This document shows positions 26,176 through 37,545 of a stretch of 64,000 nt of DNA, piece after piece (within the stretch, counting starts at the first letter, position 1; each line of letters begins with the position of its first letter). Under the pieces are notes generated by a model. The model was not told where the DNA came from, did no database searches, and was given only the letters and a program-made list of their open reading frames with translations. This DNA is from Epiperipatus broadwayi. Taxonomy: Eukaryota > Onychophora > Udeonychophora > Euonychophora > Peripatidae. Made by a program: the position numbers and the translations under genes. Where the stretch lies: NCBI GenBank assembly GCA_028023455.1, contig JAQFVV010012402.1, positions 16,058,935 through 16,122,934 on the forward strand, written 5' to 3'.

Positions 26176-26570
26176 TTCAATACTTATGTGTGTTTATAAA
26201 AGACAAAACAAAATGTCTTTCTTAGAAAAGAAAAAATTCTGAATAAATATAGCTATGTGAAAATACGTTTTATTAATAATAAATTGTAAATACTATCGAT
26301 AATCAAAAGGCATTTTATTCAATTCTTATATCTGTTTATAAAACAAATGTCTTTCTTAAAATGAATTATGGATAATTATAGCTATGTGAAAATACATTTT
26401 ATTAGTGATAAATTATAAATACTAAAGATATCTATAATCAAAAGGCTTTTTTTAATACTTATATGTGTTTATAAAAGGCAAAACAAAATGACTTTCTTAA
26501 AGAAAATTATGAATAAATGTAGCTATGTAAAAATACGTTTTATTAGTGATAAATTTATAAATGAAACTGC
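26176..26570. repeat. Three-unit degenerate tandem repeat
   Basis: Units of about 130-142 bp start near 26176, 26318 and 26450. They share TTATGTGTGTTTATAAAA, CTTTCTTA, ATAGCTATGTGAAAATAC and GTTTTATTA. Small indels distinguish them. Confidence 0.8.
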
Positions 26571-26651
26571 TGATCAACTTATATGTAGAAATATGCATCT
26601 GTGGCACACCAAACAACATTATTATGCTATATATTAGAATAACTAAATAAA

Positions 26652-26955
26652 AATTACAAATGCTTACATGCATATTGATTGTATATGAATAAATTAATGA
26701 AACTCATGCACATTTATACTTGACTGGATTATGAGTAGTCCATGAACCTGGAATTGCTTGCATTACCTGTTTACCTACCTATGATCAATTTAAAAATAAT
26801 GAAGTACTATAGGAATTACAAATGCTTACATGCATATTGATGGTAAATGAATAAAATAATGAAATTTATGCGCACAAATGTACATTTATACTTGACTGAA
26901 TTATAGAAGCTTCACAAATCTGGAATTGCGCATCTTACCTATTTACCTACCTAAA
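26652..26955. repeat. Two-unit tandem duplication
   Basis: Units of about 160 bp begin near 26652 and 26812. They share AATTACAAATGCTTACATG and TTATACTTGACTG, and end TTTACCTACCTA. Confidence 0.8.
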
Positions 26956-28418
26956 AAGGATATACAGATATGGAACCAATAGTTAAAAATATTCATGCAG
27001 TATTGGTAAATGTCTACTTGATAAAAGACCCTTGAATTCTTTACCCAAGATAAATGAAAATGAGCCTTCATTTGAAATGAAGGATGAATTTTATTAGAAG
27101 GACTTGCAAATGAACTATTGATTAATAAAGTGCTTCTAACCTTTTCATAAACGAACTGAAAATGAATCATCACATGGATATGAAGGAACTTTATTAGGAC
27201 TTGCAAATTAATTGTTGTTAAATAAAATTGTTGTTATTTAAAATTAATTTTAGTTATCCAGTTGTTCAGTTCTTTTTTTTTTTTGCATCACTTATAATTC
27301 ATTGCACTTGTTCACAAGAATTTCGTGCCTTCTGAGCTATGTCTGGCATAACTAGACCTAGGTAAGTCAGGTTGTAGTGATTTGGAACTCTAATGGCGCT
27401 GTTTTAAAAAACCAATCACAGAAATGTCTAGATGCTTCCAGTCTCTATGGTGCTACATTCTCTGATGAGCAGGAAATATTGTTGTAAGGGGGGGGGGTAA
27501 CATCTGCATTGGAGAATGCCAATCGATAGTTCCTTTCTGTGACATGCTCATCAGGAAATTGTTACAACCAAGGTAATAAAGGGGTTGTTTGGGTCCAGCT
27601 ACAATATATATATAATTACAAGTTTTTTTTAGGTTTTGTAGAGTTAGGGTTGTGTTTCTTTAAAAACTGATGTGATATTATACTGATGCAATTTTTTTAA
27701 GTTTATCTGTGATTAGAAATATAATATGATGCCTATCATGATTTATGAGAGTTTATTTTTCCAAGACAATTATTTCTCAACAATTTCTTTTACTCTGTTA
27801 CATAGTGATAATACTTGTATTTCTATCATGATTATATGTATTTTAATATTTTCCTGTGTATGTGAGTTTTTTGCAAACAATAATGTGAATTTGTTATGCA
27901 ATAATCTTATCATAAGAATATCTAACAATGCTGACATTTGTTTTTGATCTAATTCTATTGTGAATTTAACAGAAAAAATTTTTTGTTGATGCATGTCAAG
28001 AATGTTTGTAAAAGTCTTTACCATGTGCACATATAACAAATATATTATTGACATAATAAAGCCAGTCTTTTGATAAATATGGAATAGTATTATGGTTGTA
28101 GTTTATAAGCTTTTCTATGTAAACATTGCTAATCAAAGTCAACCAGTGATGAACTCATAGCTATACCTTAATTTCATTGGAAAATTTCTGTGGTATATTG
28201 AAAGTCTACCATTCTTATGTAGAATGTAACATTTCCATTAAACTGGCAATATAAAGAGTTGTTCTAGTTCGTCTTTATTTATTTATTGTTTTACGATGGA
28301 CTGTGTTTTATCATTAGATACATTTGTTTTTGATTAACACAAAATGTTTAACATCTATTACAAAAAAATGGTATTATGTGCCAATGATCTAAGAGTCCAT
28401 AATATTTGGAAATTATTA
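26956..28418. other. Spacer with weak internal repeats
   Basis: The motif GAAGGAAC/ATGAATTTTATTAG...GGACTTGCAAAT repeats near 27083 and 27181. An imperfect inverted pair, about 27437-27475 and 27536-27565, contains CTGATGAGCA on both strands (see rejected items). A run of ten G lies at 27488-27497. No gene found. Confidence 0.5.
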
Positions 28419-29132
28419 GAGGGTATTTAAAAATCTGGAATCATTCTTTGGTGGGTAATCCCATTGTAGTACATACTTCCATTACTAGGTATCTATATGC
28501 AAGCCCTTATGCCTCAGTACACCAATTGGCATCATCAAAAAAAGTCATGATGTCATGTAGTAAATTTTTTTGTTAAATGTGTCTCACTCATCAATTTTTG
28601 TGATGGCCAAAAAATTAGAATAATGTGAAATTCTGTTTTCTACTAAAGAAAATGGCAGGGGAAATAGTTATAACACTTAAAACATCTTATTAGCAAGTTT
28701 CGCTGGAGGCAAGTTTACAAGTGGTTTAATGTAAGAGTCAAATTCACCATGTCACAAAAACACCTTGAGTAAAATGCCTGTACAGAAAACCTTGGGTGTG
28801 AAACAATTTTTAACCCAAACAATTTTCCAGCTCATTCACCCACCATATTCACTTGATCTCACTCTATATGAGTTCTTTTTATTCCCCTGAATAAAAAAAT
28901 TTCTCAAAATAAAACATTTTATAGACTTGAAAAAGATGAAGAAAAGATATAACAGAGGCACTAAAAGGTATTATTTTACAAAAGTTTCAGGACTGCTTCA
29001 AAAAGTAAAAACACATTTATGTCAGTATATTGCATTAAAAGTACATTACTTTAAAGGAAATTCATTTTGTAACACTTAAAAATAAATACACAATTTTTTA
29101 TTACAAAATTCTGTTTTCTTTGGATACCCCTC
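28419..29132 (+). pseudogene. mariner-like transposase pseudogene, copy 1
   Basis: The translation gives the late catalytic region in pieces: QNNFPAHSPPYS-like, then a YEFFLFP segment (family consensus PPYSPDLxxxDFFLFP) near 28830-28890. A decayed C-terminus follows with FQDCFKK and KEIHF (consensus QECFKKW...YFEGD) near 28985-29060. Ends resemble inverted repeats: GAGGGTATTT on the left, GGATACCCCTC on the right. A clean TA duplication is not visible. Multiple stops. Part of the same element occurs inverted at 30470-30890. Confidence 0.75.
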
Positions 29133-29224
29133 ATTCATTTTTCCCTTGAAAAAAAAAACATCCAGATGAACCCTATATAAGTATGGAAATTTTTATTGAT
29201 CTCTATTATTTAAAAAAATAACAC

Positions 29225-29465
29225 AGTTGGTTAGAGCTTCATCTTAAATTAATTTAAAAAGGCACCAGTTTAATTTCCATGCTAGATATTAGGGTCACAC
29301 CAACTACATCTGAAGAAGAGAGAAAAAGAATATGGACTTGGAATTACTGTGATATATAGTAACCTATATGTTATTACTAAAAATGAATGTTCAAAAAGAT
29401 GTAAATAAAGTTTAAATTTTTCACAAAACATCAATTTCAACTAGATGAAAATAATCCAATAAATG
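29225..29465 (+). repeat. Single diverged arm of family P
   Basis: Aligns with the plus arms at 30140-30400 and 38568-38830: GTTGGTTAGAGC tRNA-like box, TTTAATTTCCATGC, CTGAAGAAGAGAG, then TTCAATNNCAACTAGATG. Heavily diverged, with no mirror arm. Confidence 0.6.
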
Positions 29466-29883
29466 AGGTGATATCCAAAAGAAACTGGAATTTTATAATA
29501 AAAAATTGTTTATTTATTTTTATGTGTTATAAATTTAATCACTTTTAAATTACTATCCATTTGATGAAATACACCAGTCTAAATATGTTTTCATTTTTCA
29601 AAGTAATCTGGAAACACTTGCAAAGTGATGCCTTTTAACATCTTCATCATTTTTTGTCATCACTTCAAAGTCTGCAAAAAGAAAAAAAGGAGAGACTTTT
29701 TTTTTTATTCAAAAGATTAAAAAAAACCCACACAAAGTGAAATTAAGTGAATATTTGTATTTTTATATTGGACTATTTCCATCATCTAATATGTGTATTG
29801 AATGTCTTTGGAAAAATTTAACTTTATTTAAATATTCCAAATACATCCAACTGTTAGTAATTGCACATCAAACAGATTAGCAT

Positions 29884-29937
29884 ATGCACAATGTTTCAAG
29901 ATGTATTTATTATTCTTCCTTCTTCTTCAGGTGTTGC
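29884..29937 (-). ncRNA. Hammerhead-like core, family P left arm
   Basis: On the minus strand: CAACAC, CTGAAGA (fits CUGANGA), a stem II region that is partly eroded, GAAAC, ATT, GTGCATATGC. ACAC before the core pairs with GTGT/GTGC after the presumed cleavage site. Activity is doubtful. Confidence 0.45.
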
Positions 29938-30232
29938 TGGCCTGACCAGTGACTGTACTAGAATAGGATTCAAACCTGAACCCTTAAAGTCTTGAGTACT
30001 AATTTTTAAGGTAATGTTTTAACCAATGGAGCCATCCTATCAAAGGAAACAGTCAATAAAAATTTCATATACTTATCTATGAGATTCCTCCTGATTTTTC
30101 CACTTTTTTTTAAGAGCAAAGTTGATTAGTGGCACGATGGTTGTTGGTTAGAGCATTACCTTAAAATTTAATATTGAAGAATCTAAGGATCCAGATTCAT
30201 ATCCCATGCTAGTACTGTCACTGGTCAGGCCA

Positions 30233-30285
30233 GAAACACCTGAAGAAGAGGGGAGAATAATACTTCTTGACTTGTGCATAGACTA
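30233..30285 (+). ncRNA. Hammerhead-like core, family P right arm, decayed
   Basis: ACACCTGAAGA is followed by AGAGGGGAGAATAATACTTCT. The GAAA box is mutated to GACT, so this copy cannot be active. Confidence 0.4.
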
Positions 30286-30469
30286 ACCTGTTTAATGTGC
30301 TATTACTAACAGTTGAATATATTTGGAATATTTAAATAAAGTTAAATTTTTCTAAACACATTCAATGCTCATATTAGGTGATGAAAATAGTCCAATATAA
30401 AAATACAACTAGAACACCATCATCACAAACCTTTGGGAAAATGTTAAGTGAATATGACTGATAGATAAG

Positions 30470-30890
30470 CTGGGTCATGCTAAATTTACTTAAAAGGTTT
30501 CACAGTCAAGGCTTTGAGAGATGATACTTTGTTGGGTGAAACTTGCACTTTTTTCTTTGTCACAAAATGGGACCTTATGTTGTACCACATCATGTAAATG
30601 TTTCAGAACTTGCAAATAAAATACCTGATCATTATGAACTAAATCTGAGGAAAAAAGGTCATTTGTGGCAAAAAAAAATCCGCATTGTTTTGACTTTGGA
30701 TTTCACTTGTGAAGCTTTTTAGGGACATGATGAATTTAATATTTCAATTAAACCACTTATAAACAGCTTGCTTATAATCTGTTTCCAGCATTACAGCTAT
30801 TTTCCCTGTCGTCTTTTGTAAACAAAAACAGAATTTTACATTATTCAAACTTTTCAGACATTATAAAAATTGACAAATACGTGAAATCCA
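30470..30890 (-). pseudogene. mariner-like transposase pseudogene, copy 2
   Basis: On the minus strand this aligns with 28590-28740, sharing AATTCTGTTTT, AAGTGGTTTAAT and TTCATCATGTC. It then reads YLQVLKHLHDVVQHKVPFC, matching the mariner block VLKRLRDAVRRKRP. The two blocks are brought close by an internal deletion. It is inverted relative to copy 1, with the family P dimer between them. Confidence 0.65.
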
Positions 30891-32569
30891 CTTTACAAAA
30901 AATGTGCTACATGGCATTACAACTTCACATGGCAATGTCAGTTGGCAGATTGATGCAGAAGGGTTCCTGAAAGAAGTGCATAACAGCAGAAGCTATATAT
31001 TACAACAGGTACACAAACCAGAGACCAATTCTGGTTATTTTGCCCCCCCCCCTTATTTAAGTACAAATTATATTACGGATATCTAAAATAATTTTATCAA
31101 AATTTTCTCTTATATTTGAAACAAGTTTTATAAATTACAGTTTAACAAATTTTAAAACAAATAATAGTTTGAAATTAGGAATAAATTGTATACAATTTAC
31201 TTAAATTGATATATAATCATATAATATTTTTAAAATATTATTTTGCATTTAAATTTAAAATAGAATTCCTGAAAAGTCTTCTATATTGGGACAAAGCTAT
31301 CTATCAAAGGATGCAGCAAATACACAAACAGAATAATAGTATTATTATATGAGATAATTTAGCAAATAATTTTAATGTTTTATATATTTATTAAACTAAA
31401 TCAAATTATGCATGTTTAATTTTGTATATATAGTAATTGTAAGATTTATAAAAAATAAAATTGATTATAATTCCTACTTGTCCAGAATATAATTTTATGA
31501 ATGCAACACCCCCCTCCATACCCATGCTGTTTATATCTGTGGTTTCAATTTTTCACAATTCATCAATATAGTAAATAAATTTTTATTATTATTATATATA
31601 TACACAGTGTATAAATATCTGTTTATATGTGTTATACATATTTGTAATGTTTATATATACCTACATATAAACATTATGCTAAAACATTTATTATAGTATG
31701 TATTATTATTTACAAATTTGGTACTCACGATATAATTTGGGACCAGAATACAATAAATCTACTGTACTTTTTGAATATAAAGGATAACACATTTAACAAA
31801 TAAAATCTATTTAATATAAATAAGACTGAAGTTTATCCTGATTTGTGAGTAGTGTCATAACTGATAAAACGAGTTTTAAATTGGTACTTGAATCTTATCA
31901 CAGTTTATAATTTACAAGTTGGCCTTTATACATATCTCATCTGATGTCTTATTTTCACAATGAACTAATAAAAAAATCATTTTTCATTTATTCTTAAATC
32001 TTCTTAATCATTTAATGAACAAGTATGTGTTAATAGAAATATAAACAAAAAATTTAATGAAATTTGTTTTGCTTTTTATTTATCTTATTTATGAAGCATT
32101 GTTTCTTAAGTAGTCTTAATATGATAAAATTCACAAGTGATAACAATGAGTAAAGTTTTTGAATTTTGCTAAAAGAAGAAGTATATAAAATATAATTGTA
32201 TTTAAAATAGTAAAAGTAAAAAATATTATTGTAGCTTTAAATTTATTTAACTAAACTTGCGCAGCTTGGAAGCAATAAAAAAAATATAATACTTTCAATA
32301 ATGCAATAAAATATAAATAAGCACAGTAACTATCAATTTATTTTGTTTTCTTTAAAAAGCAGGAAAATGACACTAAATGGAAGATTCTCTGGAGAGTAAT
32401 TCTTCACTTTCAAAAGTTTTGAAATTGACAGTCCACTGAAGAAATGACTTCTTATTGTGTGATCTTAACTACTTTTGTTTTTTTTTTATTTAAAAAAGTT
32501 TATTTTTACTTATTTATATTCCTGTAATGTTTTATTTATAAGTACGCAGAAGTATAATGCTTCAAATAA
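30891..32569. other. AT-rich DNA, no gene seen
   Basis: A run of ten C lies at 31043-31052. The short plus frame at 30904-31086 crosses it and is not convincing. Otherwise featureless. Confidence 0.5.
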
Positions 32570-32577
32570 GTGTAGAA

Positions 32578-32945
32578 CAGGGGTCCCCAACCCTATGTCC
32601 ACGGGCACCATGGTGCCCGCAAACCATTTTACGTCTGCCCGCCGCTATCCGAACACGATAAAAAATTATTTATCTGATACAAATAAGTTTAATTTTTTAA
32701 ATTTATTATAAATTATTGTATTATATTGTAATCAAATTGTAGGGCATACTATACTTTTACAGGATAAAAATATAAATGTTAATTATATATTAAAATTTTA
32801 TTTTTGAAATAAATATTTTTTTGTATATTATGTGTATTATTAACAATTTCCAACTATAAATTTATATTGAAAAAATAAATGGTGCCTGCCACCTGGCCGG
32901 TATTAAAGAATGTGCTCTTAAGTGCAAAAAGGTTGGGGACTCCTG
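32578..32945. mobile_element. Non-autonomous hAT element (MITE-like)
   Basis: Terminal inverted repeats CAGGGGTCCCCAACC and GGTTGGGGACTCCTG (one mismatch) bound 368 bp. They are flanked by a perfect 8-bp duplication GTGTAGAA (32570-32577 and 32946-32953). An 8-bp duplication and CAGGGG ends are diagnostic of hAT. The interior is AT-rich and encodes nothing. A short palindromic block, GGGCACCATGGTGCCC, lies just inside the left end. Confidence 0.92.
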
Positions 32946-33235
32946 GTGTAGAATATTATTCTCAGATTATATAAAACTTAAAAGGAAAATAACCAGTGCT
33001 TTTATATGTGAGATGGACCTAGTACATACACTGAATATATATTGCATATAAATAACTAAAGAAAAAACTAATTGATTAGATATACACATTTCTAATGCTT
33101 CAAAATAATTTTTTGAGATGGGAAATAAAATCCACAGAAGTATAGGAAATAAAAACAAATAATATATTTAGCAACTAAATGAATACAGAACCATCAAACA
33201 TCACATGATTACTATTCTTTATGCTTACACAAACC

Positions 33236-33775
33236 GTTTTTCACAAAGTGATGTGAGGTGATGCATTGTGACTTCTCCTTATATGGAGTCAGGAATCTCT
33301 CAGCAACGATGCCCAGAGAAAATTGTTAGCCACTTTGACTTCCCTTTTCATTCCCCACCCCAAGTTTTCACATATTCTTCTCTATCCTGCTCCATCCCAT
33401 TTCCACAACATAATCTTTGTCAACTTCATGGCTTTTATATCTAAATCCCTCTTATCTTTTCCCAAACCCAGCATAAAAACCAATAAGCCACTTTCTGGAT
33501 AATCACTTTGTTTACATTTATTCTTCCACATCATCATTATTTGTAACCTCTCTGCTTTCATGCATTTACATTCAATTAATAGATGCCTAATATTTTCTAG
33601 GCATTCATTACACAATTTGCAGACTAAATCACCCATATTTTCCCCTTTATGTGTGTATTCTCTTGTTGCTAAAGATCTTGTTTGAGCCTTAAACAATAAA
33701 CTACTTTCGTTGCTATTGTCATAAATTAACTCACACCCAATATTCTGTTTACTTCTATAAATATTTAAACTAAAC
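33236..33775 (-). pseudogene. LINE family 1, 3' fragment inside a fold-back
   Basis: The minus frame 33382-33795 encodes the C-terminus of the LINE ORF (its first few codons run into the flanking fold-back arm). It keeps the zinc-binding motif CKLCNECLENIRHLLIECKC (C-x2-C-x8-H-x4-C) and the end KIMLWKWDGAG. The 3' UTR follows to GTGATGCATTGTGACTT, ending in a CATCAC-type tail near 33240. This is the best preserved C-terminus of the family in the window. It is 5' truncated and lies in the left arm of a family R dimer, so it inserted after the dimer. Confidence 0.85.
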
Positions 33776-34032
33776 TCTCCATACAGTAGCATCACTCAGT
33801 GCAAATCAGAGTAATCAATAGACGCAGGAAGGTTTGTGCATAAAATCCCTATATAGTACCTATTCATCTAATAACCCCAGACTAGTTTCTAGCTGATGAG
33901 CTTAGCTTGAAAACATTATTGTGTTTTCATTTTGGACTTCAAACTTTATAGTTAGCTAACAAAGTAAAAATGTGACTGCTGGAGGATTGCATTAGATCTT
34001 GAGATCTAGGTGCAGTGCTCTCAGATCCAAGG

Positions 34033-34075
34033 TTCCTCACTGATGAAAACCACAAGCTAGAAACTAGTCTGAGAA
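34033..34075 (+). ncRNA. Hammerhead ribozyme copy, family R
   Basis: TTCCTCA (34033-34039), CTGATGA (34040-34046), stem II region AAACCACAAGCTA (34047-34059), GAAA (34060-34063), CTAGTC (34064-34069, stem III and GUC cleavage triplet), TGAGAA (34070-34075). Stem I pairs TCCTCA with TGAGAA at five of six positions. The invariant core and GUC triplet are intact. Stem II is weakened. Stem III is only ACTAGT, a palindrome, which suggests a dimeric form. Confidence 0.65.
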
Positions 34076-34960
34076 TGTTGGATGAGAGGCACTAGATAGG
34101 GGTTTTATGTACAAAGCTTCCTGCATCCATTGATTATGAAAGCTTGCACTTGATGCCACTACTGTAGAGAGTTTGGAACTCTAATTAACAGCATGTGTAA
34201 ACATATGAAATGGTGATCATGTGATGTTTTGAAAGTTACATTTTTTTTAAATCTTGAATGCCTCTTAACTATAATTGCAGTTGGATACCAAAGTCTTTAA
34301 GATTTTACATTATAAAAAATTTGCACCTTTCATAAACGATATTTAGAGAAACGTTTTATAAAAAAAATTTACCTAATTAAGCATTATTTACTATTTTTTA
34401 TTATTTTCATTATTTATATTAAAAATACAGCAATCAAACCCATTCAGAATAAATAAGGTTTCATTCATATTTTATATATTAAATAAAACATGTTTCATTT
34501 TTAGAAATATAAAAATATATATTTTATTAAGCTTAAAAAAATCATTCCACAGCAGATAAGTATAAGTAAAAACATGGCAACCAAATCAATACAAAATAAT
34601 ATAAATAACATTTTAATAAGTACAGCAATAAATAAGAATCTAATGATAGCAACTATTCAAACTCCTCTCATAAATAAAACGTGTTTATTTATTAAATAAA
34701 ATAAGAGACAAGCCTTACTCATTCTATATTGGTTTGCTTCTATATATAGTATTTTCATGTTTTTATTTATTATAATTGATTATGTTTTTTTGTTAAATAA
34801 ATGTATTTCATGCATTATAAATATGATAAAACAAATTAAATTCCAAAAAGGGAATCAGTAGATAACTTAGAAATTCCATAAATGACACAGTTTTCATTTA
34901 TTATACAAAATATGAAACAAGATTTATTCATTTTCTGTTAATTTACTTGCAAACTATATT

Positions 34961-35054
34961 GTGTCAAGCACTGATGGCCGAGAGGTTAGCGCAGCTGCCT
35001 TACAAGCAGTTGTTCCAGGGTTCGTATCCCGGCCAACGTTTTGACACATTAAAA
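34961..35054 (+). mobile_element. tRNA-derived SINE, copy 2
   Basis: GTCAAGCACTGATGGCCGAG, GAGGTTAGCGCAGCTGCC, a B box GGTTCGTATCCC, then TTTTGACACATTAAAAAAA. The flanking duplication is AAACTATRTT (34951-34960 and 35055-35064, one mismatch). Confidence 0.85.
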
Positions 35055-35064
35055 AAACTATGTT

Positions 35065-35984
35065 ATATCTATGTTTTTATTTATTACTCTTACTGCTATG
35101 GTTTTATTTCCTTCCTATATAAATTATTTTCAAGCATTAGAAATGTAAAGAGTTTAATCTTTTCAATGAGTTTTGTTCTTGGGTCATTTGTAACTATTAA
35201 GTAACTTCAATTGTCATACTTCTTTTTATGTTTAACTATTTTAAATATGAAATAAATTTACTATGTTCAAAATATTTAATGTAAATAAGTAATTATTTTC
35301 AGAATATCTACAAATAGATATGTGAAGATGCTTTAATTTTTTAAATTAAATAATAATTAAAATTAAAAAAAAAAAAGAAATTCTTAAAAATTAAATAATT
35401 ATGAGTAGTTCTTTACAGTATAAGATTGCTGAAGATAATCATCATTACCCGTTTTAAACATTACTGATCCATAGCAACATGAAGGTAGATCCAAATTTAA
35501 CCCAGTTTTCCAAATTCATAGTCTTTTTTTGTTTACATTGCACCAGCAAACTTCCTTGCTCATTCTATCCATCTCAAATGTAGTTTATGTCTTTAAAAAA
35601 CTCTTAGAATCTCTTTAGAATTCAACTGCCCATTTATTATTATCATTTCTAGTAACATATCCAATTCATAATAATGTTTTAATTCTTTTAATGATATCAA
35701 TTATATCTGTTTGTTCTCTCACCCAAATATTTCACTTCAAAATATTTTCTTGTTACTCCCAACATACATCTTTTCATACCTCATTGAATAATTTAAAATC
35801 ATGTATTGCTTTTTTGCTAAATATTCAAATCTTAGATTTATATGGAAAAATTCGCAAAAAAAACTTGTTTAAAACCTTGCTTTTTGAACACATAGCCCTA
35901 TTTATTTTAAATATTAAATTGTTTCTATGAAAAGCATTCCATCTAAATTTAGTACTATGAATAATTCTATTATTTATGTTTCTA
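35065..35984. other. AT-rich DNA, no gene seen
   Basis: A poly-A/T rich stretch. The plus frame at 35691-35930 shows no domain and may be antisense to the upstream end of the adjacent dead LINE. Confidence 0.4.
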
Positions 35985-36960
35985 ACTATATTAAATATTA
36001 ACTATATTAAGATCTTCTAATTCATAATTACTAATCTGTATTTTCTTCTGAGAAAATCCATTGAACACTAACTTCATCTTTTTAATATCTATCTTCAGTC
36101 CTATCTTCTTTTTTCCATCTGATAATTCTTCAACATTTCCTCAAGTTCTGAAACATTATTTGAAAAACAAAAACAATATCATTTATAAAATCTAGATGAC
36201 TTAAAAAATCCATGTATTTTCATTTCCTTAATCTCCAATTTAATCCACAAAGTAATTCTTATAAAACTGAAGTAAAATATTTTGGAGATATGGAATTGCA
36301 TTATCATAGTCTCTTATCTAATATTAATTTCAGCATCATTATGCAATCTACTTTATGTTATTACATTTTGAAAATATTTTTTAGAATGACATTTCAGGTC
36401 TATATTTTTATAGCCAATGCTTTAATCGTTGTGAAAACATTTATAGAAGCTAATGCTCTTTCATTTTCTACAATTTCAAACCATAATAACATGTCTTAAT
36501 CATTGATTCTTTCTATAATTTTATTCAATGTTTGGATGCAATTTGTTGGGAGTTTTTTTGGTTGATTTGAGTTAAAAGTTTGCTGTAGAGGAGTTATTAA
36601 TATTAAATATTAATCTCATTACTACATTCATCTGATCATTTAGCATATTTTTATCAGTTAGATATTTGGTATATAGAGTTTTGTCCACAATTTTTCCCAT
36701 TTCTTCATGTTTCCTCAATTCTATCATTTCCTACAGATTTTTTCTTCTTTATGGAATTAATTGCATGCTCCTTTTCATATAAAATGCTAGGCAATGTAGA
36801 AGTTATTTTATTTTTTTATTTTTAGAAATAATTCCATATTTTTTAATTCTTAATAAAACATTTTTCCTTCCAATTATTTTATATTTCTGAGACTTTTCTG
36901 TTACTTCTGTTACAAATTCCCAATTATATTTTCTGATATTATTATTAAGTCTTTTTCATG
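35985..36960 (-). pseudogene. LINE family 2 reverse transcriptase, heavily decayed
   Basis: On the minus strand, fragments KKKKSVGNDRIEE, then MDFLSHLDFINDIVFVFQ (degenerate FADD-box context), then GLKIDIKKMKLVFNGF (thumb-side IN..KTK motif) occur in the expected order. Many stops and frameshifts. It matches the second copy at 43590-44990 block by block. The endonuclease part is absent. Confidence 0.65.
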
Positions 36961-36984
36961 ACATTTTATAAAATGCACTGAATA

Positions 36985-37400
36985 TATATTTTGGTGATTA
37001 TTTATCTTTTCTGTATGTGTGTGGTCATGTGTTTCAGTATAGATAGATGAAGGATGCTTGCAAGTCTGAGTTCAAATCCCCTATATTTACAATTAAGATC
37101 CAGGTATATGAAGAATGTTTGTATTTCAAATATTTATCCATTAAGGGTTGCATCCTGCCCATCCCTCTTCTATATATTTAAATGGATAAGTCATATACAT
37201 GAGGGATCAGAGTGACTTGAGGTCAACATTGACATGGCAATAATATTGGTATCAGCATGGGATTTGAGCTTTCCATCATCAGATTTTTAATGGTATCATC
37301 AGATTTTCAATGGTATGGATGGCTGAAGGGTTGGAGGTTGGAGTAGATTGAAACCTATCCATTAAAGTATGAAGATTTGCTATCTTGATATAAACTAAGC
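36985..37400 (+). repeat. Family Q element, left part, interrupted
   Basis: Contains the outward end of family Q (TTATTTATCTTTTCTGTATG, then a tRNA-like segment ending GAGTTCAAATCCCC at about 37069-37082). The family's central part follows (ATATATTTAAATGGATAAG, CAGAGTGACTTGAGGTCAAC). It is cut at 37400 by the family P insertion and resumes at 38889. Confidence 0.7.
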
Positions 37401-37545
37401 ATTGATTATATATTGTTTTTCTGAAGGTTTGTGATGATGGTGTTCTAGCTGTATTTTTATATTGGACTATTTCCATCATCTAATATGTGTATTGAATGTC
37501 TTTAGAAAAGTTTAATTTTTAGTTAAATATTCCGAATGCATTCAA

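Larger units (their letters stand above)
29755..30443. mobile_element. Family P inverted dimer without coding region
   Basis: The left arm (about 29755-30130) is the reverse complement of the right arm (about 30131-30443). Each contains the tRNA-like domain and a hammerhead-like core. The right outer end is complete (CACCATCATCACAAAC); the left stops earlier at ATTTTTATATTGG. A perfect 12-bp duplication TTAAGTGAATAT flanks it (29743-29754 and 30444-30455). It has the same terminal sequences as the Penelope-like element at 37414-38875, so it is best read as its non-autonomous derivative. Confidence 0.85.
33191..34235. mobile_element. Family R inverted dimer split by a LINE
   Basis: Left outer tail AAACATCACATGATTAC at about 33196; right outer tail GGTGATCATGTGATGTTT ending near 34230. 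Inner arm sequences AAACTCTCCATACAGTAG (33770-33790) and ACTACTGTAGAGAG (about 34160-34173) are mirror images. The left arm is interrupted by LINE family 1 sequence (33236-33775). The right half contains a hammerhead copy at 34033-34075. No clean target duplication was found. Confidence 0.7.

Noticed and set aside
27436-27565. CTGATGAGCA on both strands, near GAAAT and GAAAG, as a further hammerhead pair
   Set aside because: No stem II can form between CTGATGA and the GAAA-like box on either strand and stem I pairing is poor. It remains an unexplained inverted repeat.
28417-29134. Exact TA target duplication for mariner copy 1
   Set aside because: Left flank has TA but the right flank reads AT, so the boundary could not be confirmed.
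35691-36499. Plus-strand open frames over the dead LINE
   Set aside because: They are antisense shadows or featureless frames in and beside the minus-strand RT remnant.
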